Shown here: positions 23,268-37,281 of the stretch, in pieces
How the letters are laid out: each line of letters begins with the position of its first letter
Numbering within the stretch: position 1 is the first letter of the stretch
DNA from: an uncultured Prochlorococcus sp.
Lineage (GTDB): Bacteria > Cyanobacteriota > Cyanobacteriia > PCC-6307 > Cyanobiaceae
Length of the DNA: 64,000 nt
NCBI GenBank assembly: GCA_902623195.1
Contig: CACNSV010000004.1
Coordinates: 1-64,000, forward strand
Direction: 5' to 3'
Position numbers and translations under genes: made by a program
Notes under the pieces: model-generated
The model's database searches: none
The model's input: the letters and a program-made list of their open reading frames with translations, nothing else
What the model was told of the DNA's origin: nothing

Positions 23268-24235
23268 ACTGATTTTTCTTCAGGTTGTTGCTCAATTGCG
23301 CCCTCACCAAAACAAGTTAAAAGACCACAAACACTAGCAAATTTGATATTTTCTGTTATTTTAGAATAATCATTTACATTTGAATCCAAGTAATATCTAG
23401 AAATCAAACCGGCTAAAAAAGCATCCCCTGCACCAGTCGTATCAATAATTTTTGATGTGTGTTTAATGACTTCATTAGACCCTTGTAGACCGTTTATATA
23501 CCAATTAATAGGATTCGCTCCACTAGTTATAATTACATCTGGTTGTTTTGTTAATACTTTCGAAATCTCAGATGGATTATTTGTATCAAAGAATAATAAG
23601 GCTTCTTCACTTGCAAGCTTCAATATATCTGCATTATGTAAAAAGTTTTTCACTTTTTTAAGCTGTGTATCTCTATTAATGTTGGAATGTTCCCAAAAAA
23701 TTTCTCTCCAGTTTACATCGATAATAACTTTTATTCTAAAATTTTTCGCCAAATCTAGAATAAAATTCAAAGTTTCAGCAGATTTAGAAAAAGCCAATAA
23801 ATTTGTCCCCGTAACAATAAATTTAGTATTTAAAAATTGCCTTTTCAAATTTTTTACATTATTTATTATCAACAATTTATCTAATATTTCATCAGCGAAA
23901 GCATTAGTTTTATTAACCTCAAAACCCGAAAATGATCTATCTCCAAATTTATCTCTTATAACCTTGACTATTCTCGTAGAAGATTCTTTAACAATTTGCA
24001 AAAAATCAATATTTACATCTAATTTTTTAAAAAGCTGAATAAATTCTCTTCCAAAATCATCATCTCCTAAACAACCTATAAAAGCTGCTGGTACATGAAG
24101 TTTTCTCAAGGCACATACAACATTTGCTGGTGCACCTCCTAAGTAATTTTTAAAATTAGAATCTGATTGATTTATGATTTTGTCTATTAAAGCTTCCCCA
24201 ATACAAATAACTTGCAAGTTAGACATAACAATCAA
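23237..24235 (-). CDS. PfkB-family carbohydrate kinase (fructokinase-like)
   Basis: ICIGEALID; GGAPANVVCALRKL; DTTGAGDAFLAGL. Confidence 0.9.
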   Translation of the reverse strand: MIVMSNLQVICIGEALIDKIINQSDSNFKNYLGGAPANVVCALRKLHVPAAFIGCLGDDDFGREFIQLFKKLDVNIDFLQIVKESSTRIVKVIRDKFGDRSFSGFEVNKTNAFADEILDKLLIINNVKNLKRQFLNTKFIVTGTNLLAFSKSAETLNFILDLAKNFRIKVIIDVNWREIFWEHSNINRDTQLKKVKNFLHNADILKLASEEALLFFDTNNPSEISKVLTKQPDVIITSGANPINWYINGLQGSNEVIKHTSKIIDTTGAGDAFLAGLISRYYLDSNVNDYSKITENIKFASVCGLLTCFGEGAIEQQPEEKSVYKFLNDFGP

Positions 24236-24317
24236 ATTACTTTAATCAAACTACTACATTCATCTATATACAATTATTTAATTTATCAATTAAATTAATA
24301 AATTATATGAATTTTTA

Positions 24318-25232
24318 ATGAATAGTAAAGTTAACCACATATGGAAATGGAGAAATTGGGATATATCATGGTCCTTATCAAATAATCTATCAAACCAAAC
24401 TGAAACCAACATTCTCTTAATTCATGGTTTTGGGGCTTCAAAAAATCACTGGAGAAATAACCAGAAATATTTAGGAAGTTATTTCAATTGCTATGCAATA
24501 GATTTATTAGGCTTTGGAGAAAGTAGTCAGCCCAGTGCCACTTTAGATTATGAATTTCCTAAAGAAAATGGAGTTAAATATTGCTTTGATTTATGGGCAA
24601 ATCAAATTACGGATTTTTGTAATGAAGTAATTAAAGGGCCAGTCTTTTTGATTGGGAATTCTATTGGCGGTATTGTTTCATTAAAATCAGGGGAAATCTT
24701 AAAAAGTAATTGTAAAGGTTTAATTTTAATAGATTGTGCTCAAAGAACTATGGATGATAAAAGGCTAAAAAAGAGTGATGTTTTGATGAATTTCTTGAGA
24801 CCATTAATCAAAACATTGGTGAGCAAAAGGTTTATTAGTCAAAATCTATTCAAAAGGGCTGCAAATCCTTCTACTATTAAACAAATACTTAAACAAGCCT
24901 ATCCCTCTGGAGAAAATATCAATGAAGAATTAGTTCAAATTCTATATAAACCATCTCAAAGAAATGGTTCTGCAGAAGCTTTTCGTGGTTTTATTAATTT
25001 ATTTGATGATTATTTAGCTACAGATTTATTTAAAAAAAACCAAACGGATATACATCTAATTTGGGGAGAAAAAGACCCTTGGGAAGCACTTGAAGAAGCA
25101 AAACAATGGGTAAATAATTATGAAGAAATTAAAAGTTTGAATGTGATAAAGGATGCTGGTCACTGTCCTCATGATGAGAAACCAGAGGAAACAAACAGAT
25201 TGATTTTAAAGATTATTCAAGAAACGAAGTAA
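24318..25232 (+). CDS. Alpha/beta hydrolase
   Basis: ILLIHGFGASKNHWR; GNSIGGIVS nucleophile elbow; DAGHCPHDEKPEETN. Confidence 0.88.
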   Translation: MNSKVNHIWKWRNWDISWSLSNNLSNQTETNILLIHGFGASKNHWRNNQKYLGSYFNCYAIDLLGFGESSQPSATLDYEFPKENGVKYCFDLWANQITDFCNEVIKGPVFLIGNSIGGIVSLKSGEILKSNCKGLILIDCAQRTMDDKRLKKSDVLMNFLRPLIKTLVSKRFISQNLFKRAANPSTIKQILKQAYPSGENINEELVQILYKPSQRNGSAEAFRGFINLFDDYLATDLFKKNQTDIHLIWGEKDPWEALEEAKQWVNNYEEIKSLNVIKDAGHCPHDEKPEETNRLILKIIQETK

Positions 25233-26218
25233 GCTTCAACATTATCGCTAAGTCTTCTTAATCCTCTAAGACCATCTCTTTCTAAATTTCTCACCCTATC
25301 TCTGCTTATTCCTAAAACCCTTCCTATCCCAGTTAGGGACATAGGCTCATCTCCATCCATTCCATATCTCATTCGTAAAACTCTACATTGTAAATCTGGT
25401 AGTTGATGCAATAAAGAATGCAGATCTCCTCGCATGCAATCCATTTCAATTTGTTCATCAGGCAAATCTTCTCCACCTGCCAATAAATCCAAAAGTACAG
25501 TATCTTCTCCATCACCGACTTTAGTTTCTAAGCTGACTGGTTGGCCAGCCTTACACATTAAATCTTTCACATCTTCTTCTGGGAGTTCAACATATTTTGC
25601 AAGCTCACTAATAGTAGGAGTTCTAGACATCTCTTGACTTAATTCTCTTTGACCTTTTTTAAGTTTGTTTAACATTTCAGTTATATGAATAGGAAGTCTA
25701 ATTGCTCTACTTTTTTCAGCGATCGCTCTCGTTATACCCTGTCTAATCCACCAATATGCATATGTTGAGAATTTATATCCTCTTGCTGGATCAAACTTCT
25801 CCACCCCTCTCACAAGACCAATAGTTCCTTCCTGGATAAGATCTAATAATTCCATATTTCTTTTTGTATATTTTTTTGCAACACTAACTACAAGTCTTAA
25901 ATTAGCTGCAACCATTCTCTCTTTAGCTCTTTGACCAGCTCTTAGTCTCTTTTTTACTTGGGGAATTGTTAAATCTAATTTTTGTGAAATTACTTCAAGA
26001 GATGGTTTTTCTCCTGTTAAATCAAGTATTTCTAATTCAAGTCTTTCTACCTGCATCAATTCCTGAACTTGCCTACCAAGAGTTATCTCTTGCTCATGAG
26101 TCAATAAAGGAACTCTACCAATATCTCTCAAGTAAGATCTAACTAAATCAACTTCATTGCCAGTCTTGAGAGCTGAAATCGAACTTAATTTATTTTCAAC
26201 TAGGGTTTCGGTAGACAT
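25217..26218 (-). CDS. Group-2 sigma-70 family RNA polymerase sigma factor
   Basis: DLVRSYLRDIGRVPLLTHEQEITLGRQVQ; DLIQEGTIGLVRGVEKFDPARGYKFSTYAYWWIRQGITRAI; region 4 helix-turn-helix. Confidence 0.95.
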   Translation of the reverse strand: MSTETLVENKLSSISALKTGNEVDLVRSYLRDIGRVPLLTHEQEITLGRQVQELMQVERLELEILDLTGEKPSLEVISQKLDLTIPQVKKRLRAGQRAKERMVAANLRLVVSVAKKYTKRNMELLDLIQEGTIGLVRGVEKFDPARGYKFSTYAYWWIRQGITRAIAEKSRAIRLPIHITEMLNKLKKGQRELSQEMSRTPTISELAKYVELPEEDVKDLMCKAGQPVSLETKVGDGEDTVLLDLLAGGEDLPDEQIEMDCMRGDLHSLLHQLPDLQCRVLRMRYGMDGDEPMSLTGIGRVLGISRDRVRNLERDGLRGLRRLSDNVEAYFVS

Positions 26219-26312
26219 AAATAAAATATACTTTTGTAAACAATACCATTAAGAATTGTAAAGTTAAACCTTAAAATCCACAATTTTACATAATTGAGTA
26301 TATTTACTCATT

Positions 26313-27722
26313 CTAAAATTTATAATTATTCACTAACCATGTTGCTGTATTGAGGTAAATAAATACACCAGCGATATCTGTTGCAGTTGTTATAAAAGGA
26401 GAAGACATTAGTGCAGGGTCTAAACCCATTCTGTCAAAAAGTAGTGGGAGCACAGCTCCTGCGGTAGCAGCAAGTGTTGTAATAGAAAGCAAACTAATTC
26501 CAACTGCTAAGCCGATTAATAACCCCTCTCCTTGCCACCATGCAAAAGGTATCACAACAATAAGCATCAATATTCCAAGCAGTGCTCCAGTAATAGCTTC
26601 TTTTGAAATAGCTTTGAAAGCGCCTAAAGATTTAATTTTTTGAGTACTTAAACCCCTAATTACTACTGTTGAACTTTGTGCTCCTACATTTCCTCCTGTT
26701 CCTATTAATAAGGGAATAAAAGCAGCTAAAATGACCACTTCGCTCAGTATCTGATCATTCATAGCAATGACTTTAGTTGTGATTCCATTTGCGAGGACAA
26801 GAATAAGCAACCAAACTATCCTTCGTCTGGCGATAGTAAATAATCCACTTTGGAAATAATCATCTTCATCTCCTGCTTGTACTGCCCCAGCAGCATATAT
26901 ATCTCTTGTAGCTTCTTGTTCTATGACATCTATCAAATCATCAACAGTTACTATACCTACTAGCCTATTTTCTTTGTCTACGACAGGAAGAGCCAAAAAA
27001 TCATATCTTTGTATTGCCCTAGCCACTTCTTCTTGATTTGTATCAGTTGTAGTATTAACTACATCCCTCGTCATAACTTCTCCAATTTGCATCTGAGGAT
27101 CTGCAGTTACAAGATCCCTTAAAGAGAGAATACCTGTTAAATGTCTCTCTTTATCCGTAACATATAAGCTATAAATAGTTTCGGTAAAAGCAGCTCTTTT
27201 TCTAATGAGAGAAAGAGCTTCTTCTGCTGTTTGCATCTCTTTTAAATCAATAAACTCAGTAGTCATTAATCTCCCAGCAGTTTCTGGCTGATAGCCTAAT
27301 AACTCAGCTGTAACTTTCCTTTCTCCAGGACTAAGTGCTGACAAAAACTTTCTGACAACTTTTGCAGGTAGTTCATCAAATAACTGTACACGATCATCAG
27401 GTGACATTTTCTCGACAATCTCTAAAACTTCTCCCGAGCGAAGTCTATCTAATAAAGTTTGTTGAACTATTGGATCTAAATATTCATAAACTTCAATAGC
27501 CTCATTCTTTTTAAGGAGCCTGAAAGCTAGGGCTTGCAAAATTTGGGGCAAACTTCCAATCGCCTCTGCTATGTCAACGGGCTGTGAGGGTTCTAAGATA
27601 AGCTTTGCAGTGTCATAATTACCAGCCACAAGGAGTTCTTGTAATTCTATCGCTATTTTCTCGCTTGAAGTTAGTTCCCCTGAAAATGAGGAATAATTAT
27701 AGCTACTGATATCATCATTCAT
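26313..27722 (-). CDS. mgtE: Magnesium transporter MgtE
   Basis: MgtE N domain, CBS pair and TM domain (GTGGNVGAQSSTVVIRGL). Confidence 0.94.
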   Translation of the reverse strand: MNDDISSYNYSSFSGELTSSEKIAIELQELLVAGNYDTAKLILEPSQPVDIAEAIGSLPQILQALAFRLLKKNEAIEVYEYLDPIVQQTLLDRLRSGEVLEIVEKMSPDDRVQLFDELPAKVVRKFLSALSPGERKVTAELLGYQPETAGRLMTTEFIDLKEMQTAEEALSLIRKRAAFTETIYSLYVTDKERHLTGILSLRDLVTADPQMQIGEVMTRDVVNTTTDTNQEEVARAIQRYDFLALPVVDKENRLVGIVTVDDLIDVIEQEATRDIYAAGAVQAGDEDDYFQSGLFTIARRRIVWLLILVLANGITTKVIAMNDQILSEVVILAAFIPLLIGTGGNVGAQSSTVVIRGLSTQKIKSLGAFKAISKEAITGALLGILMLIVVIPFAWWQGEGLLIGLAVGISLLSITTLAATAGAVLPLLFDRMGLDPALMSSPFITTATDIAGVFIYLNTATWLVNNYKF

Positions 27723-27921
27723 AATTTTTAATCATTAATAAAACAATATAAATAAGATACTTATATTATTTGTTTATTTTATTTTAAATATCAGCGTCAA
27801 TTTTTTAGAAAAAAAATTACGTAAACTTAAGAAAAATAAATTTCAAAATATTATTTAGGAAATGGATTATTAAATAATTAATAAATTAATTTTAATAATA
27901 AATATATTTTGAGAAGTATAA

Positions 27922-30215
<2,294 letters not shown>

Positions 30216-30372
30216 TTAAACCAAAAATTAATAAATTAAACATTTCCAAAATTTAATTTAGAAAGTTATCGACTTAAACTTAACACTGGTAATCAAGAAA
30301 GGCTTTAAATATAATGAATAATTTAATTACTTATTTAATATTATTTAAAATTAATTAGTAAATAAGTTATTT

Positions 30373-31272
30373 ATGAATTCTTCAAAACCATTAGTAATAG
30401 TTCTTATAGGGCCTACTGCAAGTGGCAAAACTGATTTAGCAATTGAAATTGCAAAACACTTTAATATCAAAATTCATAATGTTGATTCAAGACAAATATA
30501 TAAAGAAATGGATATCGGAACAGCTAAACCTACCAAAATCCAACAAAGAGTAATTAAACATTATTTGATAAACCTTACTAATCCAGACCGAACCATCAAT
30601 GTAAAAAAATTTCAAGAAATTGCGACAAACTCAATTAACAAGCAAATATCAAAAGGTGTACATCCTTTCCTTGTTGGAGGTAGTGGACTGTATATGAATT
30701 CAATTATTAATGGATTTATCACTCCAGAAGTTCCTCCTCAAAAATACTTCAGAAATAAATTATCAAAATTAGGTCAAAAAGAATGTTGGGAATTACTTCA
30801 AATCTGCGATCCTGCAACTGCTCAAAAAATAAATGCTGAAGATAAGATTAGAACTATAAGAGCTCTTGAAGTTTTTTATGCGACAGGCAAACCCATATCT
30901 ATTCAACAGTCAATCAATCCACCGCCTTGGAAAGTTTTAGAAATTGGACTTGATTGTAAAAATCTTAATGAAAGAATTCTTAAAAGAACAAAAATAATGT
31001 TTAAAAATGGCATTATTGAAGAAACAAAAAATCTTATAAGCAAATATGGTATGGATTTACCTTTGCTTAAAACTATTGGTTATCAAGAGGCAATAAATGT
31101 TATTGAAAATAATCAAAAAATAAATGAAGCAATAGAAATAACTTCCAGAAAAACGATTAATTTTGCCAAAAGACAACGAACTTGGTTTCGTAATAAAAAT
31201 AATCCCTATTGGCTTGATAACAAAAACCCTCTAAAAGATGCAATAATTAAAATACAATCTGCTATTTGCTAG
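30373..31272 (+). CDS. miaA: tRNA dimethylallyltransferase
   Basis: [57 protein letters not shown]. Confidence 0.95.
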   Translation: MNSSKPLVIVLIGPTASGKTDLAIEIAKHFNIKIHNVDSRQIYKEMDIGTAKPTKIQQRVIKHYLINLTNPDRTINVKKFQEIATNSINKQISKGVHPFLVGGSGLYMNSIINGFITPEVPPQKYFRNKLSKLGQKECWELLQICDPATAQKINAEDKIRTIRALEVFYATGKPISIQQSINPPPWKVLEIGLDCKNLNERILKRTKIMFKNGIIEETKNLISKYGMDLPLLKTIGYQEAINVIENNQKINEAIEITSRKTINFAKRQRTWFRNKNNPYWLDNKNPLKDAIIKIQSAIC

Positions 31273-31313
31273 ATTGAAATTAAATCTCAAAATTATTTCA
31301 ATAAACAAACTGA

Positions 31314-31889
31314 ATGCCACCACGTCCACGTTTTGATCGCCGCGCTCCAGTAAGAGAGCTACCTAATATTAACGAAAGGATAAATTATCCTGAACTCAGA
31401 GTAGTTGATTCAGATGGACAACAATTAGGGGTAATAGACAGATTGAAAGCTTTAGAAATTGCTTCTAAAAGAGAACTAGATTTAGTTTTAGTAAGTGAAA
31501 AGGCTAATCCACCAGTTTGCAGAATTATGGATTATGGAAAATATAAATTTGAACAGGAAAAAAAAGCAAAAGAAGCCAGAAAAAAATCACATCAAACAGA
31601 AGTTAAAGAAGTTAAGATGAGATATAAAATCGATAAGCACGACTACGATGTGAGGATTGGTCAAGCCTTAAGATTTCTCAAAGCAGGAGATAAAGTTAAA
31701 TGTACTGTTATTTTTAGGGGTCGAGAAATTCAACATTCAAATTTAGCAGAAACACTCCTTTTAAAAATGGCAAATGACTTAGAAGAACAATCTGAAGTTC
31801 AACAATCTCCTAAAAGAGAAGGAAGAAATATGATTATGTTTCTTAGCCCGAGAAAGACACCTTTAATTAAAAAAGAAGAAGAAAGCTAA
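31314..31889 (+). CDS. infC: Translation initiation factor IF-3
   Basis: [48 protein letters not shown]. Confidence 0.96.
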   Translation: MPPRPRFDRRAPVRELPNINERINYPELRVVDSDGQQLGVIDRLKALEIASKRELDLVLVSEKANPPVCRIMDYGKYKFEQEKKAKEARKKSHQTEVKEVKMRYKIDKHDYDVRIGQALRFLKAGDKVKCTVIFRGREIQHSNLAETLLLKMANDLEEQSEVQQSPKREGRNMIMFLSPRKTPLIKKEEES

Positions 31890-31984
31890 AAATTTATAAA
31901 TTTAACAATATTTATTTCATTAAATCTATGCCAAATGTTAAAGTGTCACTGTAAATCTTAAGATTATAAGGTTAAATAAATAGC

Positions 31985-32968
31985 GTGAAATTCCATATTC
32001 AACCAGAAAGTGATATTTCAGCATCAAGTCAACTTTATAATCAGATTTGCTTTGCAATAGCATCAAGTCATTATCCGCCTGGCCATAGATTACCTAGCAC
32101 AAGGCAATTAGCCATGCAGACAGGACTACATAGAAATACAATAAGTAAAGTTTACAGGCAACTAGAAACAGACGGTGTAGTTGAAGCAATTGCCGGTTCA
32201 GGTATATACGTTAGAGATCAAGTAAAGAAGAAAGATATTAAAGAATCAATTTACACCAAAAAAGTAGGGGGAGACCCCTCCCTTGAAGCTAAAAAAGCCA
32301 TTGATAAATTAATTAATATTGGATGTTCTTTACAAGAAGCTAGAGAAATCTTAACCAAAGAAGTTGATTGGAGAATAAAATGCGGTGCAAGATTAATAGT
32401 AAGTACACCCAGAGAAGATATTGGAGCATCAATGTTAATCGCAGAAGATTTAGCCCCAAGAATCAATGTTCCAGTAGAAGTCATACCAATGGAAGAGTTG
32501 GAGAAAGTTCTTTGTAATTCAAATAATGGCACACTTGTAACTAGCCGATATTTTTTACAACCATTAGAAAAAATTGCTAAAAAATACGGGATTAGAGCTA
32601 TAGCAGTAGATTTAAGTGATTTTCAAAAAGAATTAAAAATGTTGACAGAATTAAAAACAGGTAGTTGCGTAGGTATTGTAAGTATTAGTCCAGGACTACT
32701 TCGAGCGGCAGAAGTGATCTTACACAGTATTAGAGGCAATGATATACTTCTTATGACAGCTAATCCAGAAAATAGTAGTAGACTTCTAGCTCTATTGAGG
32801 ACTACTAACCACGTACTTTGTGATAGTCCCAGCTTATCTGCTGTTGAAAACACACTAACAAAAAATCGTTCTCAATTAATGCGGATACCAAATATCCATT
32901 GCACTGCAAACTATTTAACAAAAGAAACCATTATTCAACTAAAAAAAGAAATTGGTATATCAAATTAA
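31985..32968 (+). CDS. GntR-family transcriptional regulator with uncharacterised C-terminal domain
   Basis: N-terminal GntR wHTH SSHYPPGHRLPSTRQLAMQTGLHRNTISKVYRQLETDGVVEAIAGSGIYV; GTG start. Confidence 0.9.
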   Translation: MKFHIQPESDISASSQLYNQICFAIASSHYPPGHRLPSTRQLAMQTGLHRNTISKVYRQLETDGVVEAIAGSGIYVRDQVKKKDIKESIYTKKVGGDPSLEAKKAIDKLINIGCSLQEAREILTKEVDWRIKCGARLIVSTPREDIGASMLIAEDLAPRINVPVEVIPMEELEKVLCNSNNGTLVTSRYFLQPLEKIAKKYGIRAIAVDLSDFQKELKMLTELKTGSCVGIVSISPGLLRAAEVILHSIRGNDILLMTANPENSSRLLALLRTTNHVLCDSPSLSAVENTLTKNRSQLMRIPNIHCTANYLTKETIIQLKKEIGISN

Positions 32969-32973
32969 TTCAA

Positions 32974-33714
32974 ATGATTAATACAATAAAGTCAGACATA
33001 TCAATAATAAAAGAAAGAGATCCTGCCGCAAGGGGTAATCTTGAAATCTTTCTGTGTTACCCAGGATTTCAAGCAATTTTCCTTCATAGGTTCACTCATA
33101 AATTATGGAATCTAAAACTACCATTAATCCCAAGGTTATTAAGTCAAATTAATAGGTCTATAACCGGAATTGAAATTCATCCAGGAGCTAAAATAGGTAA
33201 AAAAGTTTTTATTGATCATGGAATGGGAGTTGTAATAGGTGAAACAGCTGAGATAGGAGATAACTGTTTACTATATCAAGGAGTAACTTTAGGTGGCACC
33301 GGTAAAAACCATGGGAAAAGACATCCAACATTAAAAGAAAATGTCGTTGTAGGAGCTGGTGCAAAAGTATTAGGTTCAATTACTGTTGGAGCAAATACAA
33401 GAATTGGAGCTGGATCTGTTGTCGTTCGTAGCGTTCAAGGGAATAGTACAGTAGTGGGAATCCCAGGGAGAGTAGTACATCAAAGTGGAGTAAAAATTAA
33501 TCCCCTAGCTCATTCAGCTTTGCCAGACGCAGAAGCAAATGTTATAAGAAATCTTATGGATAGGATAGATACCTTGGAAAATCAACTGAATAGATTACAA
33601 AAAGTTCTGCAAAATTTAGTTAATGATGAAGTAATTGATAACTCAAAATTGGGAGATGCACAGAATCTAAAAGATAGAGAGATTATAGAGTTTTTAGGAG
33701 ATGATAGAAATTAA
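32974..33714 (+). CDS. cysE: Serine O-acetyltransferase (start trimmed from ORF track)
   Basis: RDPAARGNLEIFLCYPGFQAIFLHRFTHKLW; left-handed beta-helix HPGAKIGKKVFIDHGMGVVIGETAEIGDNCLLYQGVTLGGTGK. Confidence 0.94.
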   Translation: MINTIKSDISIIKERDPAARGNLEIFLCYPGFQAIFLHRFTHKLWNLKLPLIPRLLSQINRSITGIEIHPGAKIGKKVFIDHGMGVVIGETAEIGDNCLLYQGVTLGGTGKNHGKRHPTLKENVVVGAGAKVLGSITVGANTRIGAGSVVVRSVQGNSTVVGIPGRVVHQSGVKINPLAHSALPDAEANVIRNLMDRIDTLENQLNRLQKVLQNLVNDEVIDNSKLGDAQNLKDREIIEFLGDDRN

Positions 33715-33719
33715 CTTTT

Positions 33720-36563
33720 CTATTTATCATCTTCCTCTTTTTCTATTTTTGGTTGAAACATAAACATTGAATATATAACATTTCTCCTCATATTTGTCAT
33801 CATTTCAAGGAACATATCATAGCCCTCATTTTTATACTCAATTAAAGGATCTTTTTGTCCATAACCCCTTAATCCTACTGATTCTCTTAGAGAATCCATC
33901 GATTGCAAATGCTCTCTCCATAGATTATCAATTTGTTGAAGGATAAAAAACCGCTCTGCTTCTCTCATTAAACCAGGTCGTTTGTTTTCTATCTGAGATT
34001 CTTTCAAATCATAAGCTGATCTTAATTGCTCTTTAAGATAGTTTTTTAATTCTTGCATTGATAATGAAAAAATATCTTTCACTTCTAAATCATTCAATAA
34101 ATAAATAAATTCTTTCACTTTAGATACCAATTGTTCCAAATCCCATTCTTCAGGAGGAAGATCTTGATTAACATAAGCTTCAACTATTTCTTCCATAGTT
34201 ATTTCTCCATATCCTATTACCTGTTTTTTTAAATCTACTCCTTTTAAAACCCTTAATCTTTCTGAATAAACAGCTTTTCTTTGATTATTCATTACTTCAT
34301 CATATTCAAAAACTTGTTTTCTAATATCATAATAATAAGTTTCAACTTTTTTCTGAGCACTCTCTAGAGATCTAGTGAGCATACCAGATTCAATAGGCAT
34401 GTCCTCATCCACTCTGAATGCATTCATTAAGTTCGCAACTCTATCCCCTCCAAAAATTCTTAATAAATTATCTTCTAGGGACAAGAAAAATCTTGTACTT
34501 CCTAAATCCCCTTGTCTTCCAGCTCTTCCTCTCAATTGATTATCAACTCTCCTAGACTCGTGCCTCTCAGTTCCAATTACGTGCAAGCCCCCTGCCTTCC
34601 TTACATTTTCCTCTTCTATTTTAAGTACTGTTTCATATTCAGTTTTTACTGATGCTAGTACTTTTCTTAATGAATTTATAAATTTGTCTTTGGTAGGTGC
34701 TTTTTCCGCAGCAGTTGCAATTCTATCTTCTAATTCAATTAGAGTAAGCTTGCGTTCACCCCAATTATTTACCAATTCTTTTGACAAACAATTAAGATCA
34801 TGTTCTATATTTTCCCCAAGCTTACAAGGGAAAAGGTCTTTAACATTATTTAGCGCAATATCATTAGATTTTTTTAATTTATCTTTCGATGATGATGAAA
34901 AACCACTTTTAGACTTCAAATCTCTTTGTTTTGGGATTGGCGGTTTATGTGCATTATCTGGTTTTACTAAAAGAGGTAATAATATTTCTTTTAATTTGAG
35001 TCTGGCCATATAATCACTATTTCCACCTAAAATAATATCTGTACCTCTTCCAGCCATATTTGTTGCTATGGTAACTGCACCAGACCTTCCAGCCTGAGCA
35101 ACAATTTCTGCTTCTCTCTCTACATTTTCTGGTTTAGCATTTAGTAAATTATGAGGTATTTGTTGATCTTCTAATAAAGAGCTAAGGAGTTCGCTCTTTT
35201 CAACACTTGTAGTTCCAACTAATACTGGTCTACCTTTTTTATGAATATCAGCTGTTTCTTTAGCGACTGCTCTCCATTTCCCTATTTCTGTTTTAAAAAC
35301 TTGATCCGACCAATCCTGTCGTTTTCTAGACATATTTGTAGGAATAACTGTTGATTGCAATTTATATGTTTTCTCAAATTCAACTTCTTCTGTTTTTGCA
35401 GTTCCTGTCATCCCGGCGAGGCCTGGATAAAGTAAAAAAAAGTTTTGATAAGTAATCGAAGCTAATGTTTGGGTCTCAGGTTGAATTTTTAAACCCTCTT
35501 TTGCTTCAATAGCTTGGTGTTGGCCATCACTCCATCTTCTCCCAGGCATTACTCTACCTGTGAATTCATCAACAATTACTGCTTCACCATTTTTTAAAAT
35601 ATAGTTAACATCTTTAACAAATAATTCTTTTGCCTTCAAAGCATTTGTAATGTAATGAGCCCAAGGATCCTGGGGATCATATAAATCTTTTACCTTAAGC
35701 GATTCTTCACATTTAGCAAAACCTTGGTCAGTCAATATGCAACTTCTTTGCTTCTCATCCACTTCATAATCTCCCTCTGGATCAATTCCATCCTTACTCA
35801 TTTCTTCTGCACGCTCTAATTGCAAGGTTAATTGGGCTGCTTTTTGATATTTCTCTTGTGGACGCTCAATTTGACCAGAAATTATTAGAGGAGTTCTTGC
35901 TTCATCAATTAATATTGAATCAACTTCATCAATTACACAATAATTAAATTCCCTTTGAACAACTTCTTCAATATCAGTTGCCATATTATCCCTTAAATAA
36001 TCAAAACCTAATTCAGAATTTGTAGCATAAGTAATATCACATGAATAGTTTTTCTTTCTTTGTGCAGGGCTCATATCTTGTTGAATTAAACCTACACTTA
36101 AACCCAAAAACTTATGTACCTGACCCATCCACTCTGCATCTCGTCTTGCAAGATAATCATTAACCGTAACCACATGAACTCCTTTCCCAGATAGTGCATT
36201 TAAGTAACAGGGCAATGTAGCTACAAGAGTTTTACCTTCACCAGTTTTCATCTCAGCAATTTGACATTCATGTAAAACCATTCCTCCAATTAACTGAACG
36301 TCAAAATGTCGCATTCCTAAGACTCGTTTACTAGCTTCTCTCACAATTGCAAAAGCTTTTGGAAGTACATCATTAATTAAATCTTTTTGTTTAATTAAGT
36401 TCGTCTCTCCAGTGACGATAGATCTAAGATTAGTAGTCTCAGCTCGTAATTGTTCATCACTTAAATTAGTTACTTCAGCCTCTAGCAGATTTATCTCTTC
36501 AACTAATGGTTGATATCGTTTTAATTTTCGAGTATTTGGATCTCCCAACAATAGCTTTAGCAT
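33720..36563 (-). CDS. secA: Preprotein translocase subunit SecA
   Basis: [61 protein letters not shown]. Confidence 0.97.
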   Translation of the reverse strand: MLKLLLGDPNTRKLKRYQPLVEEINLLEAEVTNLSDEQLRAETTNLRSIVTGETNLIKQKDLINDVLPKAFAIVREASKRVLGMRHFDVQLIGGMVLHECQIAEMKTGEGKTLVATLPCYLNALSGKGVHVVTVNDYLARRDAEWMGQVHKFLGLSVGLIQQDMSPAQRKKNYSCDITYATNSELGFDYLRDNMATDIEEVVQREFNYCVIDEVDSILIDEARTPLIISGQIERPQEKYQKAAQLTLQLERAEEMSKDGIDPEGDYEVDEKQRSCILTDQGFAKCEESLKVKDLYDPQDPWAHYITNALKAKELFVKDVNYILKNGEAVIVDEFTGRVMPGRRWSDGQHQAIEAKEGLKIQPETQTLASITYQNFFLLYPGLAGMTGTAKTEEVEFEKTYKLQSTVIPTNMSRKRQDWSDQVFKTEIGKWRAVAKETADIHKKGRPVLVGTTSVEKSELLSSLLEDQQIPHNLLNAKPENVEREAEIVAQAGRSGAVTIATNMAGRGTDIILGGNSDYMARLKLKEILLPLLVKPDNAHKPPIPKQRDLKSKSGFSSSSKDKLKKSNDIALNNVKDLFPCKLGENIEHDLNCLSKELVNNWGERKLTLIELEDRIATAAEKAPTKDKFINSLRKVLASVKTEYETVLKIEEENVRKAGGLHVIGTERHESRRVDNQLRGRAGRQGDLGSTRFFLSLEDNLLRIFGGDRVANLMNAFRVDEDMPIESGMLTRSLESAQKKVETYYYDIRKQVFEYDEVMNNQRKAVYSERLRVLKGVDLKKQVIGYGEITMEEIVEAYVNQDLPPEEWDLEQLVSKVKEFIYLLNDLEVKDIFSLSMQELKNYLKEQLRSAYDLKESQIENKRPGLMREAERFFILQQIDNLWREHLQSMDSLRESVGLRGYGQKDPLIEYKNEGYDMFLEMMTNMRRNVIYSMFMFQPKIEKEEDDK

Positions 36564-36703
36564 AATTTTTTTTCTTGGGGCAAAACATCAATTACAATCC
36601 ATTATAAATGTAATCGAACGATAACTAGTAATAACAATAAAAGTTTTTCGACAAATTATCCAAAATAGCTTAAATTGTTATTTGAATTTTCAAGAACTAA
36701 ATA

Positions 36704-37186
36704 TTGAATAAAAATATTTTTTTGAATAGAGATATAATACTAATAAGGCATTTTAAAGGCGCTCCCGGCTTAAGGTTATTCGGAATAGGCCCTAATTTTG
36801 TACCATGCAAGGGATTATATAAATTAAAAGTTTTATTAGACAAAAATACTAGTTGGGCTAAAAATAGAAAAATAAAAGACTTAAAAAATTGCCTCGCAAA
36901 TAGTGATGTAATAGTTAGTCTTTGGTCAAATAATAAAATTCTTGGCTTTGGTAGAGCTTTAAGTGATGGAACTTACAGAAGTGTTCTTTGGGATATTGTA
37001 ATTGATCATAATCACCAAGGGAAAGGTTATGGAAAGCTAATAGTTAATTCACTTTTAGAGACCAAAAGGATAAAAAAGTCTGAAAAAATTTATTTAATGA
37101 CATCAAATCAAAAAGATTTTTATTGTCAAATAGGTTTTGACGAAGTTTTTTCTCAAAATCTACTGATAAAAAAATGTGAAAATTAA
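36704..37186 (+). CDS. GNAT-family N-acetyltransferase
   Basis: WDIVIDHNHQGKGYGKLIVNSLLE acetyl-CoA motif; likely TTG start. Confidence 0.83.
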   Translation: MNKNIFLNRDIILIRHFKGAPGLRLFGIGPNFVPCKGLYKLKVLLDKNTSWAKNRKIKDLKNCLANSDVIVSLWSNNKILGFGRALSDGTYRSVLWDIVIDHNHQGKGYGKLIVNSLLETKRIKKSEKIYLMTSNQKDFYCQIGFDEVFSQNLLIKKCEN

Positions 37187-37281
37187 TAAATAATCGATAA
37201 ACTGGATCACAGTCCTATCAGACTAAAATTTAGTATTAAAATTATATTTTCTTAGAAAATGGCAGCAAATCTTTTAATAAA

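Noticed and set aside
23457-24038. 193-aa plus ORF antisense to the PfkB kinase
   Set aside because: Shadow ORF; the opposite strand encodes a clear kinase.
27723-27921. Possible Mg2+ (M-box) riboswitch upstream of mgtE
   Set aside because: The ~200 bp leader is almost all A/T with no M-box core motif visible.
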